Origin: Ochotona curzoniae
Lineage: Eukaryota; Chordata; Mammalia; Lagomorpha; Ochotonidae
NCBI RefSeq assembly: GCF_017591425.1
Contig: NW_024466307.1
Location: 248,001 to 312,000, forward strand
DNA length: 64,000 nt
Direction of reading: 5' to 3'
How positions within the stretch are numbered: the stretch's first letter is position 1; each line of letters begins with the position of its first letter. Both the position numbers and the translations under genes were made by a program. Positions 11,640-22,213 of the stretch are shown in pieces. Below the pieces are notes generated by a model. That model ran no database searches. It was not told the origin of the DNA and saw nothing but the letters and a program-made list of their open reading frames with translations.

Positions 11640-12325
11640 CTGTTTCTGTTCTCAGGAGCAGTCCGCTGCCTCCCCCTGCCTGGGCCCTGGGGCTGCCTAA
11701 CCTGCTCTGGTCTGAGAGACCACTGTGTTGCTCTACTGGTTTGCTTTCTTGGATCTCAGATTCTTCATCCTTAAATCGGGCTGAGCATGCTTTCCGTGGG
11801 CCTTACTAGACAGTTGTGCACTTACAAAGACAAAATAACTTAACCCTGGATTTGAGGGAACCCCATAAAATGTGCTCCTAGGTTTTTAATCATGTTCCGA
11901 ATCACTGAAGAAAACTGTGAAGAATGTGTCGGATACCAGTACAGCTTCCTACTGGTAAAGCTGACAAAGGGGATATGGCTTATCTCTACAAGCAAACATA
12001 CAGGGAATGGATAACTCACCAAGCCCTGGAATCTCCCCCATGCCCTTACAGGGAACAGAAGAAAAGGGCAGGGCAGCTTCCTCCCCTGGAAAGACAAGCA
12101 AGCCAGGCTGGCCATTGCCATTTCCTTCTCCCAACCCCGCCAGGCTATCAGGTCATCCTTGTCTAGGGAAAGGGAAAGGAGGGGTGCCAAGAAGCAAGTG
12201 CCATCCTGGTGAAACTGCCCTGACAGGTCAGAAACAGAAGTTTTTAGTCTATACAATCTGCCTCAACATGCACACTATCTATGCCCGTGTGCAACCCCTT
12301 CTATGGTAACAGGCAGGCTAACAGT
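11640..12325. other. Intergenic, nothing recognised
   Basis: The minus frame at 11,840-12,256 (138 codons) has no recognisable family and no promoter or splice context. Confidence 0.4.
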
Positions 12326-12329
12326 GCAC

Positions 12330-12545
12330 CCAGTTAACACACTGCTGGGACGGTGATTCTGTGCTGGAGCCCCTGGGCTCAGGCCCAGGTTGAGCTTCCC
12401 GCTGAGGCTTCCTGGGAAACCAACAGTGACAGCTCATGTGGCTGAGTCCCTGTCACTCACGGCGCCACAGTTCCTGGCTGGCCTCCCAGTTGCAGACATG
12501 TGCAGTGAGTGGAAGATCTGTGTCTCTGTCTTCTCTAGGGCCCTA
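12330..12545 (+). mobile_element. Diverged CSINE fragment
   Basis: GTTCCTGGCTGGCC, GTGAGTGGAAGATCTGTGTC and a preceding body with GGGAAACCAACAG mark an old plus-strand copy without a clear tail. Confidence 0.5.
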
Positions 12546-12752
12546 AAACACAAGTCATAAATGACTAGTCCACTTCCTGCTATGCTCCTTATAAGGAGAG
12601 CAGAATTTCAACTGAGCAAAGTCTTGGGGTTGCTCAGTTCATTAACTGACAGATTAACTTGGGCACGTTGTTGGGTGCTGTGAGGAACTACAGAGAGAGC
12701 GAGCTTCCAAGCAGTGAGAGAGACACAGTTCATCTGAGAACAAATCAAGGAT

Positions 12753-12860
12753 GCAGAGCCCGGTGCAGTCACAGAGACACGGTTGTTCCAGCACACGGCT
12801 ATAATACAGTCAGGGAAGCAGAGCCCGGCGCAGTCACAGAGACACGGGTGTTACAGCTTC
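12753..12860. repeat. Two-copy tandem duplication, 65-bp spacing
   Basis: GCAGAGCCCGGTGCAGTCACA occurs at 12,753 and, with one substitution, at 12,818. The duplicated unit extends through GAGACACGG and TGTT.CAGC. Confidence 0.8.
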
Positions 12861-12869
12861 TAAGACAAG

Positions 12870-14545
12870 CACGCGTCACACAGGAACACAATCATAGCCA
12901 TGGCCAGGCCCTGCTATTGGCAGAAATGAGGTAATTCACACACATCCTAGGAGTGCTTTACCGGAGCCCTTCCCCTTCCTGCTCTGAGTCAGTGCCAGCA
13001 GTGACTCAGCACCCCTGGCCACTGAAACACCCAGCCTGCTGCTCCCTATGCCCACAGCAGGAGGCAGACTTTCAGGGTGACCCCAGTGTCCCCTCCTGAG
13101 TATGAGCTGAACACCTGGTCGCCAGTCACTGTGGGCCGAATGAGGGCGCTAGGGGCTGGTGGGTGGACACCCTTGGGAGCAGCCACAGCTTTGGAAAAAT
13201 GGAGGCCTCCAACCAGCAGGCAGAGAAGACTGAGGTCTGACAAGGCCCGCACAAGAGAGCCCAGAAGGGGCTCCTCCCAGCCTAGTCCCAGCTCAGCAAC
13301 AGTCCCGCTGGCATCAGACCCTGAGAAGGACAGTGCTATGACAGTGCTGGCCCAAGGGCATCTGCACTCTCCACCTTCTGGGAGACACTGTTAGCAGAGC
13401 AATTTTGTGAACTTCTAAAAACCCATCCACCTTATGGGAAGTGACCATTTGGTTCTGTGGGAGGAGAGTATGAGAAGAAAACTCGAGAGTCAGGCTCCTT
13501 TGCGACATGTTAGCAAATGACACAGCAGACTCTGGCTTCTGGCAGTGAAGCTAACCCTCTGGTAAAAGAAGACATCGCCTCTCCATGCAGGCGGAGCTGC
13601 ACTCAAGGCTAAACCCACACACACAGATCCAAAGAGGGACAGCTTGTGTGCAGCAGGTTCCTGACTCGCCATACATCTCTGCTCACTGACTTCACTGTGT
13701 AACCTGTGGTGACTTGACCCAAGGTTGTCAGGGGCAATGCGACACCTGTTCCCTCAGAACTGCTTCCCTGACTTCTGCGACCCCACAAGGGTCAGGCTTC
13801 ACATTGTCCCTAGAACAACCACAAGGACACCGCTTCCCACACAGAACCACAAGCCCAGCTGCTTGGCCTAGATGGATGTTGGCATGTGTGTGCATGGACT
13901 CTCTGGGTATCTGAAGGGATGGGGCTGAGCATGCCAATGTGAGTGTTGTCAACTGAGATTGGGCTGAAGGAGCTGACCTCTGCTGTGGGCAGAGGCTCTG
14001 ATGTCCCTGGACCTGAGGGCCACAGCCCCAGCCCAGGAGCAGACATGTAGCCTCGGGCTGAAGGCTCCCTAGATGGAATTGATTGCGTCCCTTTTTAAAC
14101 AGTTTTAAGCTGAAGTTGCACAAGCGGTGCAGAGCAGACAGTTTTGAGGTCGAAGAGCTGACACAGGCTCCTTCAGCATCTGAGCTAGCCACCACTCCAA
14201 ACTGCCTTTCCCCAGCAAGCACAGGGAGCTCTGTCACCGCCTTGACCGGATTCTATTCCCTGCCTCTTCCACTCACAAAACTGTAAACCAGATGCAAATA
14301 AGGTGCTGTCTGCAGTGTGCCTCTGGCAGGATGGGTACTGTGTTAAAGCTTCTAGGACACATCTACCCTAGAGGCAGCGTCACAAGGTCACATGACCCTG
14401 AACTAGAAACACCAACCTTTCTAAGTGCCTTTAGTGGCCAGGTGACCCATATCAAACAAATAATATTTCCTTCTGCTTGGCAACACAGTTAAATGATAAT
14501 CTCCCTGTGAGCTTACACACAAAGATCTTGCAAAACAAGTAAACT
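12870..14545. other. Intergenic, nothing recognised
   Basis: The longest frame is a 169-codon minus frame (13,728-14,237). It overlaps frames on both strands, shows no domain and is not supported as a gene. Confidence 0.4.
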
Positions 14546-14547
14546 CT

Positions 14548-14870
14548 GGGGCCCAGCACAATAGCCTAGTGGCTAAAGTCCTTGCCTTGAATGCACCAGG
14601 ATCCCATATGGGCGCTGGTTCTAATCCTAGTGGCCCTGCTTTCCATCCACCTCCCTGTTTGTGGCCTGGAAAAGCAGTTGAGGATGGCCCAAAGTCTTGG
14701 GACCCTGCACCCACGTGGGAGACCTGGAGGAAGCTCCTGGCTCCTGGCTTCGGATCGGCTCAGCGCCTGCCATCACGGCCACTTGGTGAGTAAATCACCA
14801 GATGGAAGATCTTCATGTCTCTCCTCCTTTCTGTATATCTGACTTTGCAATAAAAATAAAATAAATCTTC
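14548..14870 (+). mobile_element. CSINE, pika-like subtype
   Basis: The copy runs from GGGCCCAGCACAATAGCC to AATAAAATAAATCTT, with GGATCCCATATGGGCGC in the body. Confidence 0.92.
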
Positions 14871-14880
14871 TTTCTTTTTA

Positions 14881-15146
14881 AGGTTTTTTTTAAAAAGATT
14901 TACTTTATTTTTTAATTTTGTAATTGATTCACTCCCCAAGTGATTGCAACAGCCGGTGCTATGCCGATCAGAAGCCAGGAGCTTCTTCCAGGTCTCCCAC
15001 ACGGGTGCAGAATCCCAAGGCTTTGGGCCGTCCTCGACTGCCTTCCCAGGCCACAAGCAGGGAGCCTGATGGGAAGTGGATCTGCCGGGATTAGAACCGG
15101 GCGTTCAAGGCGAGGACTTTAGCCTCTAGGCCACGCCTCCGGGCCC
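14881..15146 (-). mobile_element. CSINE, opposite strand, internally deleted
   Basis: It runs from AAAGATTTACTTTATT to CTCCGGGCCC and lacks the usual GGAAAGGCAGAT segment after the A-rich end. With the previous element it forms an inverted pair only about 10 bp apart. Confidence 0.9.
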
Positions 15147-15189
15147 AAAATAAATCTTCAAATAAAATAAAATAAAAACAGTGTCCTTT

Positions 15190-15320
15190 TTACACAGTCT
15201 ATTTGACAAAAGTCACTTAAGCAAAGTCCAGACAAATAGTAAATGGGAAGAAGATATTTGCAAATATGTATCACAAATCATGGTAACAAACAAATCTCAA
15301 GTGCAGGTACACAGAAGAGA
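15190..15320 (+). mobile_element. Short L1 ORF2 fragment
   Basis: ATGGGAAGAAGATATTTGCAA followed by ATGTATCACAAATC resembles an L1 ORF2 segment. The fragment is too short for subfamily assignment. Confidence 0.4.
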
Positions 15321-15345
15321 GCACTATTGGAGCCACAGACACATC

Positions 15346-15433
15346 CACACAGCTAGTCTGCTGCATTCACACGGCTGGTCTGCTGCGTTCACATGGCTGG
15401 TCTGCTGCGTTCACACGGCTGGTCTGCTGCATT
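15346..15433. repeat. 22-bp minisatellite, four copies
   Basis: Units of CACACGGCTGGTCTGCTGCGTT occupy 15346-15367, 15368-15389, 15390-15411 and 15412-15433, each differing by one to three bases. The period is not a multiple of three, so the frame across it is not a protein repeat. Confidence 0.95.
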
Positions 15434-15439
15434 CATCCA

Positions 15440-17480
15440 GGGCTCAGCAGTTCAATCTTCAAGGCAGAAAGGCTGGAATGTTTAACCATGTTAACAGACT
15501 GCTTCAGTCTGTTATTCCAACTCTGTGTGCAAAGGAATTTTTATCAAATCTGGAAAAGCAAAGCGTCCATACTATATTTAAATAGATATAAAGAGATTTC
15601 AAGGATGTTTTATCTGACATTTCCCCCATCCACACATTTAAAAAAAGAAGACATCCTTGAGATTTTCTCTTCTGTTTTTTGCACTGATTGATTTTTGGAC
15701 CTCACTCCCACAGATGCTAGCTGCGTCTGTCTGATGAGGGAGGAGGCATTACTGTGTACAACCCAAGGCCTGTACAACTTTAAGACTGTTGAAGGCCTCC
15801 AGTCATTGGGACAGTCAGGGTGGGAGAAGCAGCCTTCAGAACATGGGCTGTGAAATACGGCCTCTCACACTTGCCGAGGAAACTGCAAACGTCTCAGGAG
15901 TATAAAGTCAGCTTCTCAAGCAGCTTAGGGCTTACCATCAACAGAAGCCCAGTCAGAAAGTAAAAGGACTGGAAAGGCAGGGTGGCCTGCAACCCAGTCC
16001 TGGTGGCAGCCGAGGCACCCAGGCCACATCCCTGGCCACACCTTGCCTCTTGCAGCAAGTAAGAGGACAGTGACCAGCGGGCTGCAGGCTGCCCGGGCAG
16101 AGGCTCATCTGTCTCAGCCTTCCCACCAGTCTCAGTAGCCCAGCACTGCGTGCATGGAGCAAACATGCCCAGAATTTTTTGCAGCAGGTGGATAAATGCA
16201 GTCCCCTCTTCCTGGTTGAGGTCCTTCCCTTCTTTAGGGCAGAAATGATTAACACATGGAGACATACATTTTCATTTCGCTACTCTTTCCTTGGATCCAA
16301 TGTCTACCCAAATTATTAAAGTGACACACGTATCAAAGTGCAGGAGGCAGGGTCTCCCTTGGGGTAGATGCAGAGCCTATCTCTCTGGAAGGGCAGAGAC
16401 CCAGGAGAATGAGAAGATCGCCGTTAGTAGTGGCCTACTCACTGAAGGAGATTTTATCAAAAACATTTCTGAACATGCTGTCATTGAGCACAAGCTACTC
16501 AAAGTCTGAGAAGTGCAAAAAAGAAGAGGGGAGTATAGGATCTGGGGGTGGGCAAGCCCAGAGACCTCCCGTGCTCACAGCACTCTGGGGCACGACTTTA
16601 GGGGCACCAGCAGTGACATCTTCAGTTCAGCCTAGGTGGGGTCAACGCGGGAGGCAGCACTCCAGCAGCGGGTCAGAACGTGAGGAAGGACAGACGAGCG
16701 GCACAGGGTGCAGGGCAGGAAAGGCCACAACTACTGAGGAAGCAGCGGTTCGGAAGATGGGGCCTCACAGGTCACCAGCAGAGCACCCTTTGCTGTTACT
16801 CTGTTTAAGTGTTAATCTAAAAGTCAACTCTATTATTGAGACTTAATGAGGTTTCTAGTTAATGCTAATAAACTATTAGCTGTTTAATTCTATTTATTTG
16901 ACAGGGCAGTCCTTGTGTCCTTTAGTTTCACATTTGGGCCAAGTTGGATTTTCTCTTCGATCCCCTGCAAGCAATCCTGGATTGAATGCTGGGTGACTTC
17001 TAGCCCCTTCCTTTCTCTCCTTCAGGACACAGTGCAGTTCTTCCAGCTGCCACTCCTGGCCCCCAGCTCTGCTCTGGGTCACCTGCCACACCAGTGCCTG
17101 TCCAGGGCCGGCAGCCACCACCAGTGATTATCGGCTGGGGCTTCATCAGCTGGGATGTGAGCCATCACTGGTGGGCTCTGGGTCGGAGGGAGCACCGATC
17201 TCCTCTGCTGGAAAGGACCTCACCGAAGTCCCAGGCGGCTAAGGCAGAGAAACCACACCCACCCCTGGCCGATGACATCACGGACAATCATGCCAGGGCT
17301 GAGGGAGAAACCAAGCACATCCTTGTGCTTTCAGAAACTGCCACTGCTTAGCTGCTGAAGAAGTGGGCCCAGATGGCACAGCGGCTCTTGCTGGACTATC
17401 AAGTGTGGGGTGGCCCCTGGTGAGATTCTGAACTGTACAGACGGTTCAGAAAGGGGAAAGTGATAGCAGGTGGAGCAGTT
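15440..17480. other. Intergenic, nothing recognised
   Basis: No gene or clear repeat. Minus frames at 15,894-16,265 overlap each other and lack support. Confidence 0.4.
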
Positions 17481-17782
17481 GGAGCCAGCACCATGGCTAC
17501 TCAGTTAATCCTCCACCTGTAACACTGACATCCCATGGTGGCACTGTTTCATGTCTGGCTACTCTTCTCATTCAGCTCCCTGCTAATGCACCTGGGAATG
17601 CAGCAGAGGCCAGCTCAAGTGGTCCCACATGGGAGAGCCTGAAGAAGCGTCTGGCTCCTGGCTTCAGATCAGCTCAGCTCTGGCCATAGCAGCCACTTGG
17701 GAAGTGAACCAACAGATGGAGGATCTCTCTGTCTCTTCTTCTCTCCATAAATTTGCCTTTCCAATAAAAATAACTTTAATTT
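17481..17782 (+). mobile_element. CSINE
   Basis: GGAGCCAGCACCATGGC, CAGCTCCCTGCTAATGCACC and a CCAATAAAAATAAC tail mark an older plus-strand copy. Confidence 0.8.
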
Positions 17783-18321
17783 TTTTTTAAAGTGGAGCAG
17801 TTCCTTTGGATTCTGTCACAACTGACTGCTGGTTGCTACCCACACAACACCAGGGCTCAAGATAAATCAGACTGATACCTTCCTGAACTAGAGTTATCTG
17901 AAGCACAGGTATTATTTTTTGTTTGTTTGTTTTGTTTTTTTTTTTAGGGAAAAAAAGAATCTAATTTGCATGTAAGCTAAAAACAAAAGAAACAGCTCAA
18001 CAACCCAAACTTTCCTCAATTGGCCCTGTGCGAATCTTGATCACTCCCCATGCTGACTCGGGAAGGGTCTGCATTTCTCCTCTAACTGCACCCCCAAGGG
18101 CCCAGGAGACGATGGACTCTTGGACTTCAGGAGTGACCACGCATCATAGCATCTGCCAAAAGCCAAGTGCTGTCGCTTGCAACTCACCAAGTCAAGAACT
18201 GGTCTCAAGTTTAAAAGGATGAAAAAAGCATTGTGCCAGACGTGAGGACTGACTGCTCCAGAACAGAAGATGTAAATTTGAACACAGGAAATAAACAAGC
18301 AAAATGCAACCCTTCATGGAC

Positions 18322-18668
18322 ACTTTTACGAAACGATTTACTTCTTTATTTGAAAGACAGAGTTACAGAGAAAGGAGAAGGAGAGGGAAATTCCTGCTTG
18401 CTGAAGCACTCCTCAAATGGCCACGAGGGCCAGGGCCAGGCCACATCAAAGTCAGGAGCCTGGAGCGCCATCCAGCGCTCCCTTGTGGGTTTAGCAGGAA
18501 GCTGGATGGGAAGCAGAGCAGTTACAGGGCTCACATGGGATGCCTACATGGCAGGTCATAGTTTAATCTGCAGTGGCCATTTGGGAGTGAACCAGCTAAC
18601 CTTTCCCTCAGTCTCTTCCAATCTCTCTCTGTGACTTTGCCCTTTCAAATAAAAATAAATACTTAAAA
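18322..18668. mobile_element. Composite of two opposed CSINE pieces
   Basis: A minus-strand copy starts at TTACGAAACGATTTACTTC and runs to about 18,560. Sequence continues with the plus-strand 3' half (CAGTGGCCATTTGGGAGTGA to CAAATAAAAATAAATACTT). Either two insertions abut or a rearrangement fused them. Confidence 0.65.
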
Positions 18669-18721
18669 ACAAAGGAAAAACGCCTACTGTGCTCATCGAA
18701 AAGAGAGCAGTGGACAACTTT

Positions 18722-18935
18722 GGTGCTTGTGCCTGGAGGCCAGGTTCCAAAGTTCAAAACTTCTCAAACTCAGAATGTTATTTAACATCTGTTTTTATAG
18801 CTTAATCATTTGTCAAATGCATACCACACTAATGTTTTCCTTACAGAAAGGTTAATTAAAGGAGTTAATGTATCAAGAGCATTAGAAACCTGGCTGGCCT
18901 GTAGAAAGTGCTCTGTAAATATTTATTATTGTTAT
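18722..18935 (+). mobile_element. MIR element
   Basis: TATTTAACATCTGTTTTTATAG through GGAGTTAATGTATCAAGAGC and GTAGAAAGTGCTCTGTAAATA follows the core and 3' end of the ancient mammalian MIR in order. Confidence 0.7.
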
Positions 18936-19540
18936 GGCAATTCCTTGTCTTTAAGAATGCGTCATGACAGCTAAAACCCAGATAAGTGGAGGTCAGAGAC
19001 CACGCACACTGGCGTGAGAGAACGCGAAGGGTGACGTGACTCAGATGATTGCTTCAAAAGCAGCCTTCAAGATCCTACCTTTAGCAAGCTCTTCTCAGAG
19101 GGCAAGCCGTGAGCCTTACTCCACACTCCTCTGCCATGTTGTATGTGTGCCAATGCGTATGATTTAGCATCAAGTATAAATTATTAGTTTTACACAACAA
19201 AGATCCTTTGGAAATACATTTTGGGAATGATACAGAAGTCATTTTAAGGTAAAACTAGACCACGAAACTCAGCTTTCGGATTCACACACCCACCAGCATT
19301 CTCAGTTGAGCAGAATTCGGCAATGAGCCTTTGGCTCTAACAACTGTATAACCCTAACTTGAACTAGCACCTGGAAGCTTTCTGTTCAACCTGTAACTCC
19401 TATTTGAGATAGCTGAATCCCCAAAGGACAGGGCTCATGACTGCTTCTATACTCTTTCTTTTCCTTTTGACTGGTCCATAATACAGCAGGTTTAACTCCA
19501 GTTCTTTCTTATTATGAAAACATTTTTTACTTTTTATTTC
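18936..19540. other. Intergenic, nothing recognised
   Basis: Unique-looking sequence without an open frame of note. Confidence 0.45.
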
Positions 19541-19860
19541 GAAGATTTATTTATTTTTATTGGAAAGGCAGATACATGAGAGGAGAGACAGAACGATCTT
19601 GCATTCACTGATTCATTCCCCAAGTGGTCACAACAGCCAGAGCTGAGCTTATCCGAAGCCAGGGGCCAGGAGCCTCTTCCAGGTCTCCCACATGGGGGCA
19701 GGGTCCCAAGGCTTTGGGATGTCCTCGACTGCTACATTCCCAGGCTATAAGCACAGGGTTGGATGAGAAGTAGAGCAGCTGGGACACAAACCAGTGCCCA
19801 TATGGGATCCCTGCGCTTGCAAGGTGAGGACTTTAGTCACTAGGCTATTATGCCGAGCCC
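19541..19860 (-). mobile_element. CSINE
   Basis: GAAGATTTATTTATTTTTATTG to TTATGCCGAGCCC, a full-length minus-strand copy. Confidence 0.92.
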
Positions 19861-20168
19861 TAAGTTATTTATTTTTATTGAAAAGGCAGATTTACAGAGA
19901 GAAAAACAGAGAGAATGATCTTCCACATGCTGGTTCACTGCTCAAATGGCAGCAACAGCCAGAGCTAAGCCAATCTGAAGCCAGGAACCAAGAGCTTCCC
20001 CAGGGTCAGGAGACGCAAAAGGACCACCAAGGCTTTAGGCCATCCTCTGCTGGACACAAACAGATGGCCGGACAGGAAGTAGAGCAGCTGGAACACAAAC
20101 CGGTGCCCACAAGGGAAGCTAGTGCTTGGAGATGAAGGATTAGCCAGCAGAGCCATCAAGCTGGCCCC
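19861..20168 (-). mobile_element. CSINE, adjacent second copy
   Basis: TTATTTATTTTTATTGAAAAGG to CATCAAGCTGGCCCC, more diverged than the copy it abuts. Confidence 0.88.
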
Positions 20169-20284
20169 ACCAGTTAACGAAGCAAGGTGTTGGAGGCAGA
20201 TATGGTGTCTACCAGATTAGATGCTGCATTTCCAGGACCAGCCACAGCAGCCTACACAGCATGAAGTCTGTCTTCTTTCTTTTC

Positions 20285-20505
20285 TTCCTTTCTAGAAACA
20301 TGGAAGTCTTTTATCTGTTGGTTCCTTTCCCCAAAACAGCTACAACTGGCCAGAGCTGGGGCAGTCCAAAGTCAGGAGCCAGGAGTTTCTTCTGGGTCTC
20401 CCACGTGGGCGTGGGGTCCCCAGGACTTCGGTCATCCTCCATTGCCTTCTCAGGTACATTAGCAGGGAGCTGGGTCAAAAGTGGGAACTGCAGACTGAGG
20501 CTTCA
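20285..20505 (-). mobile_element. CSINE fragment
   Basis: CCAAAGTCAGGAGCCAGGAG, GGGTCTCCCACGTGGGCG and TAGCAGGGAGCTGGG lie in minus order. Confidence 0.75.
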
Positions 20506-20684
20506 TCTACTACACTGTGGTGCTAGTCCTACAATTAGTATCTGGCAAGGAGACAGAACCAGGGCACTGCAACAGCATGGAGCAGCAGAGTGGCATACCC
20601 TGTACTTGCAAGTCCAAATCCAGCAAGTTGCTGTACAATGGGGAATCCAGCAAGATTATAATCTGTGTAGTATTTTCTATAGTT

Positions 20685-20865
20685 TCAAAACTGGGGAAAG
20701 CTAAAAGATGATCCAAGTACTTGGGTCCCTGCTACCTGCCTAGGGGACCCAGATGAACCTCCTGGCTCCCCACTTGGCTTGGTCTAGCCTTGGATGGGTG
20801 GCCATGTGTAGAGTGAACCAGTGGTAGAAGATCCTCTCTGTGTCGCAACTGACTTTTAAATCATA
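20685..20865 (+). mobile_element. Diverged CSINE 3' part
   Basis: CCAAGTACTTGGGTCCCTGC, GAACCTCCTGGCTCCCC and GAACCAGTGGTAGAAGATCC are a decayed plus-strand 3' half. Confidence 0.65.
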
Positions 20866-21001
20866 AAGAAAAAAAACTTAGCTAAGTACAATTAATCTTG
20901 AAAAGTTTCCTCATCACAAGATACACATCTGATGGGAGACAGAAAAGGCGAATGGTTCCGAAGATGTAGTTAGGATTTCAACATTTTAAATGAGTAGACT
21001 G

Positions 21002-21330
21002 TCCCCAGCACGGTAGCCTGGCTGTTTTTAAGTCCTTGCCTTACACACACAGGGATCCCATATGGGCACAGGTTCTAATCTCAGAGGCCCCACTTCCCAT
21101 CCAGCTCCCTGCTTGTGGCCTGGGAAAGCAGTGGAGGACAGCCCAACGCCTTGGGACCCTGCAACCATATGGGAGACCTGGAGGAGGATCCGGGCTCCTG
21201 GCTTCGGCTCAGCGCAGCTCCAGCTGTTGCAGCTGCTTGGGGAATCAATCAGTGTATGGAAGATCTTTCCTCTATCTCTCCTCCTCTTTGTATATCTTAC
21301 TTTCCAATAAAAAATAAATCCTTAAAAAAT
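21002..21330 (+). mobile_element. CSINE, pika-like subtype
   Basis: CCCCAGCACGGTAGCC to TTTCCAATAAAAAATAAATCC, full length. Confidence 0.92.
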
Positions 21331-21640
21331 GGGCAGACAAATACAGGTTACACAAACAGGGCACACACAGAGGTCAAAAGGTCCTGGGGTGACTGGACAA
21401 AGTTACCTGTTACCAAGTTGCCTTGGGGTGAAGGTAGGGTGTGTGAACCAGGAAAGTAGCGAGAGATGGATGGGATGTAGCCCCGTTGCTAGAGTGGGCG
21501 TCTGTAACCTAGGAGACCACGACCCACTTCAGGGAAACTGGGGGGCAGACCTGTGGCACAAGAGGAAGGTCACCGGGCCAGTGCACCTGTACACTGGGAC
21601 ACCAGGAGTGCCCAGGAGTCAGGTGACGGAATGGGGGTGA

Positions 21641-21796
21641 GCGGGCTCGGGGTGCTGGGCTCGGTGCTCGGGGTGCTGGGCTCCAGGCTCTGGCTCCGGG
21701 CGCGGGGTGCTGGATTCTGGGCTCAGGGCTCCGGGTGGTGGGATCCGGGCGCGGGGTGCTGGGTTCTGGCCTCGGGGTTCTGGGCTTGGGGCTTGG
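21641..21796. repeat. G-rich degenerate minisatellite next to HMGCR promoter
   Basis: Irregular repeats of GGGGTGCTGGGCTC and GGGCTCCGGG over about 155 bp end about 35 bp before the CpG island. Many GGG/GGGG runs are closely spaced, which could support G-quadruplexes. The repetition opens long frames on both strands. Confidence 0.8.
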
Positions 21797-21970
21797 GGCG
21801 GCCCATCGAGGGTGACGCACAGTCCCACCCTCCCCTCACGGTCAGCTCCGGCCGCCCCACCAGGGACCCCCGTCGCCTGGGCCGGGCGCCCCCGCGGTTC
21901 CCGACCAATCGGCAGGCGCGGCCGCCGGGCCTCGAGCCGCCATTGGCGGGCGACGCCGTGGTGCGAGGTG

Positions 21971-21978
21971 GTGCGGTG
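21971..21978 (+). promoter_or_regulatory. Sterol regulatory element GTGCGGTG
   Basis: This octamer matches the SRE described for the hamster and human HMGCR promoters. It lies about 240 bp before the end of exon 1, 51 bp upstream of the CRE-like site. SREBP binding here would raise transcription when sterols are low. Assignment rests on exact motif and position; binding in this species is inferred. Confidence 0.7.
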
Positions 21979-22028
21979 GGGCCGCCGGCCGAGGGCGAGC
22001 TGGAGGCGGTTGTTAGGACGACCGTTCG

Positions 22029-22034
22029 TGACGT
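22029..22034 (+). promoter_or_regulatory. CRE-like TGACGT
   Basis: TGACGTGC sits in the sequence GTTCGTGACGTGCGCCG, at the place where a functional CREB/ATF site is known in the HMGCR promoters of other mammals. CREB commonly acts as the co-activator of SREBP there. Confidence 0.6.
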
Positions 22035-22061
22035 GCGCCGTGAGGCCGGCTACGCCCGCCG

Positions 22062-22096
22062 ATTGGCCGCGCGATCGGACGATCCTCTCCGATTGG
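22062..22096 (-). promoter_or_regulatory. Pair of inverted CCAAT (NF-Y) boxes
   Basis: The decamer GATTGGCCGC occurs twice, at 22061 and 22091, exactly 30 bp apart. Each contains a reverse CCAAT box. NF-Y is the usual SREBP partner in sterol-regulated promoters. The 30-bp spacing is about three helical turns, which would place both on the same face. Confidence 0.6.
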
Positions 22097-22129
22097 CCGC
22101 GGCCCGTGCGCGGCACGCGTGCGTCACCG

Positions 22130-22213
22130 AGGGCTTCTTCCGCCCCGCGCCTTGGTGGATTGAGACGGGCGGAGCGCGGCGCCCGGGTACAAGGCCTCCG
22201 GTGAGATCGTGAG
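22130..22213 (+). other. HMGCR: HMGCR exon 1, non-coding 5' UTR
   Basis: The exon ends at 22213 with GAG followed by a strong GTGAGA donor. Its last bases, resembling GGCCTCCGGTGAGATC, match the end of the non-coding first exon of mammalian HMGCR as I recall it. It splices to 26052 in front of the start codon. The 5' boundary cannot be read from sequence because the promoter has no TATA box; 22130 is an estimate and start sites are probably dispersed. Confidence 0.7.

Noticed and set aside
13728..14237. 169-codon minus-strand frame
   Set aside because: It has low-complexity residues, overlapping frames on other phases and no conserved motif.
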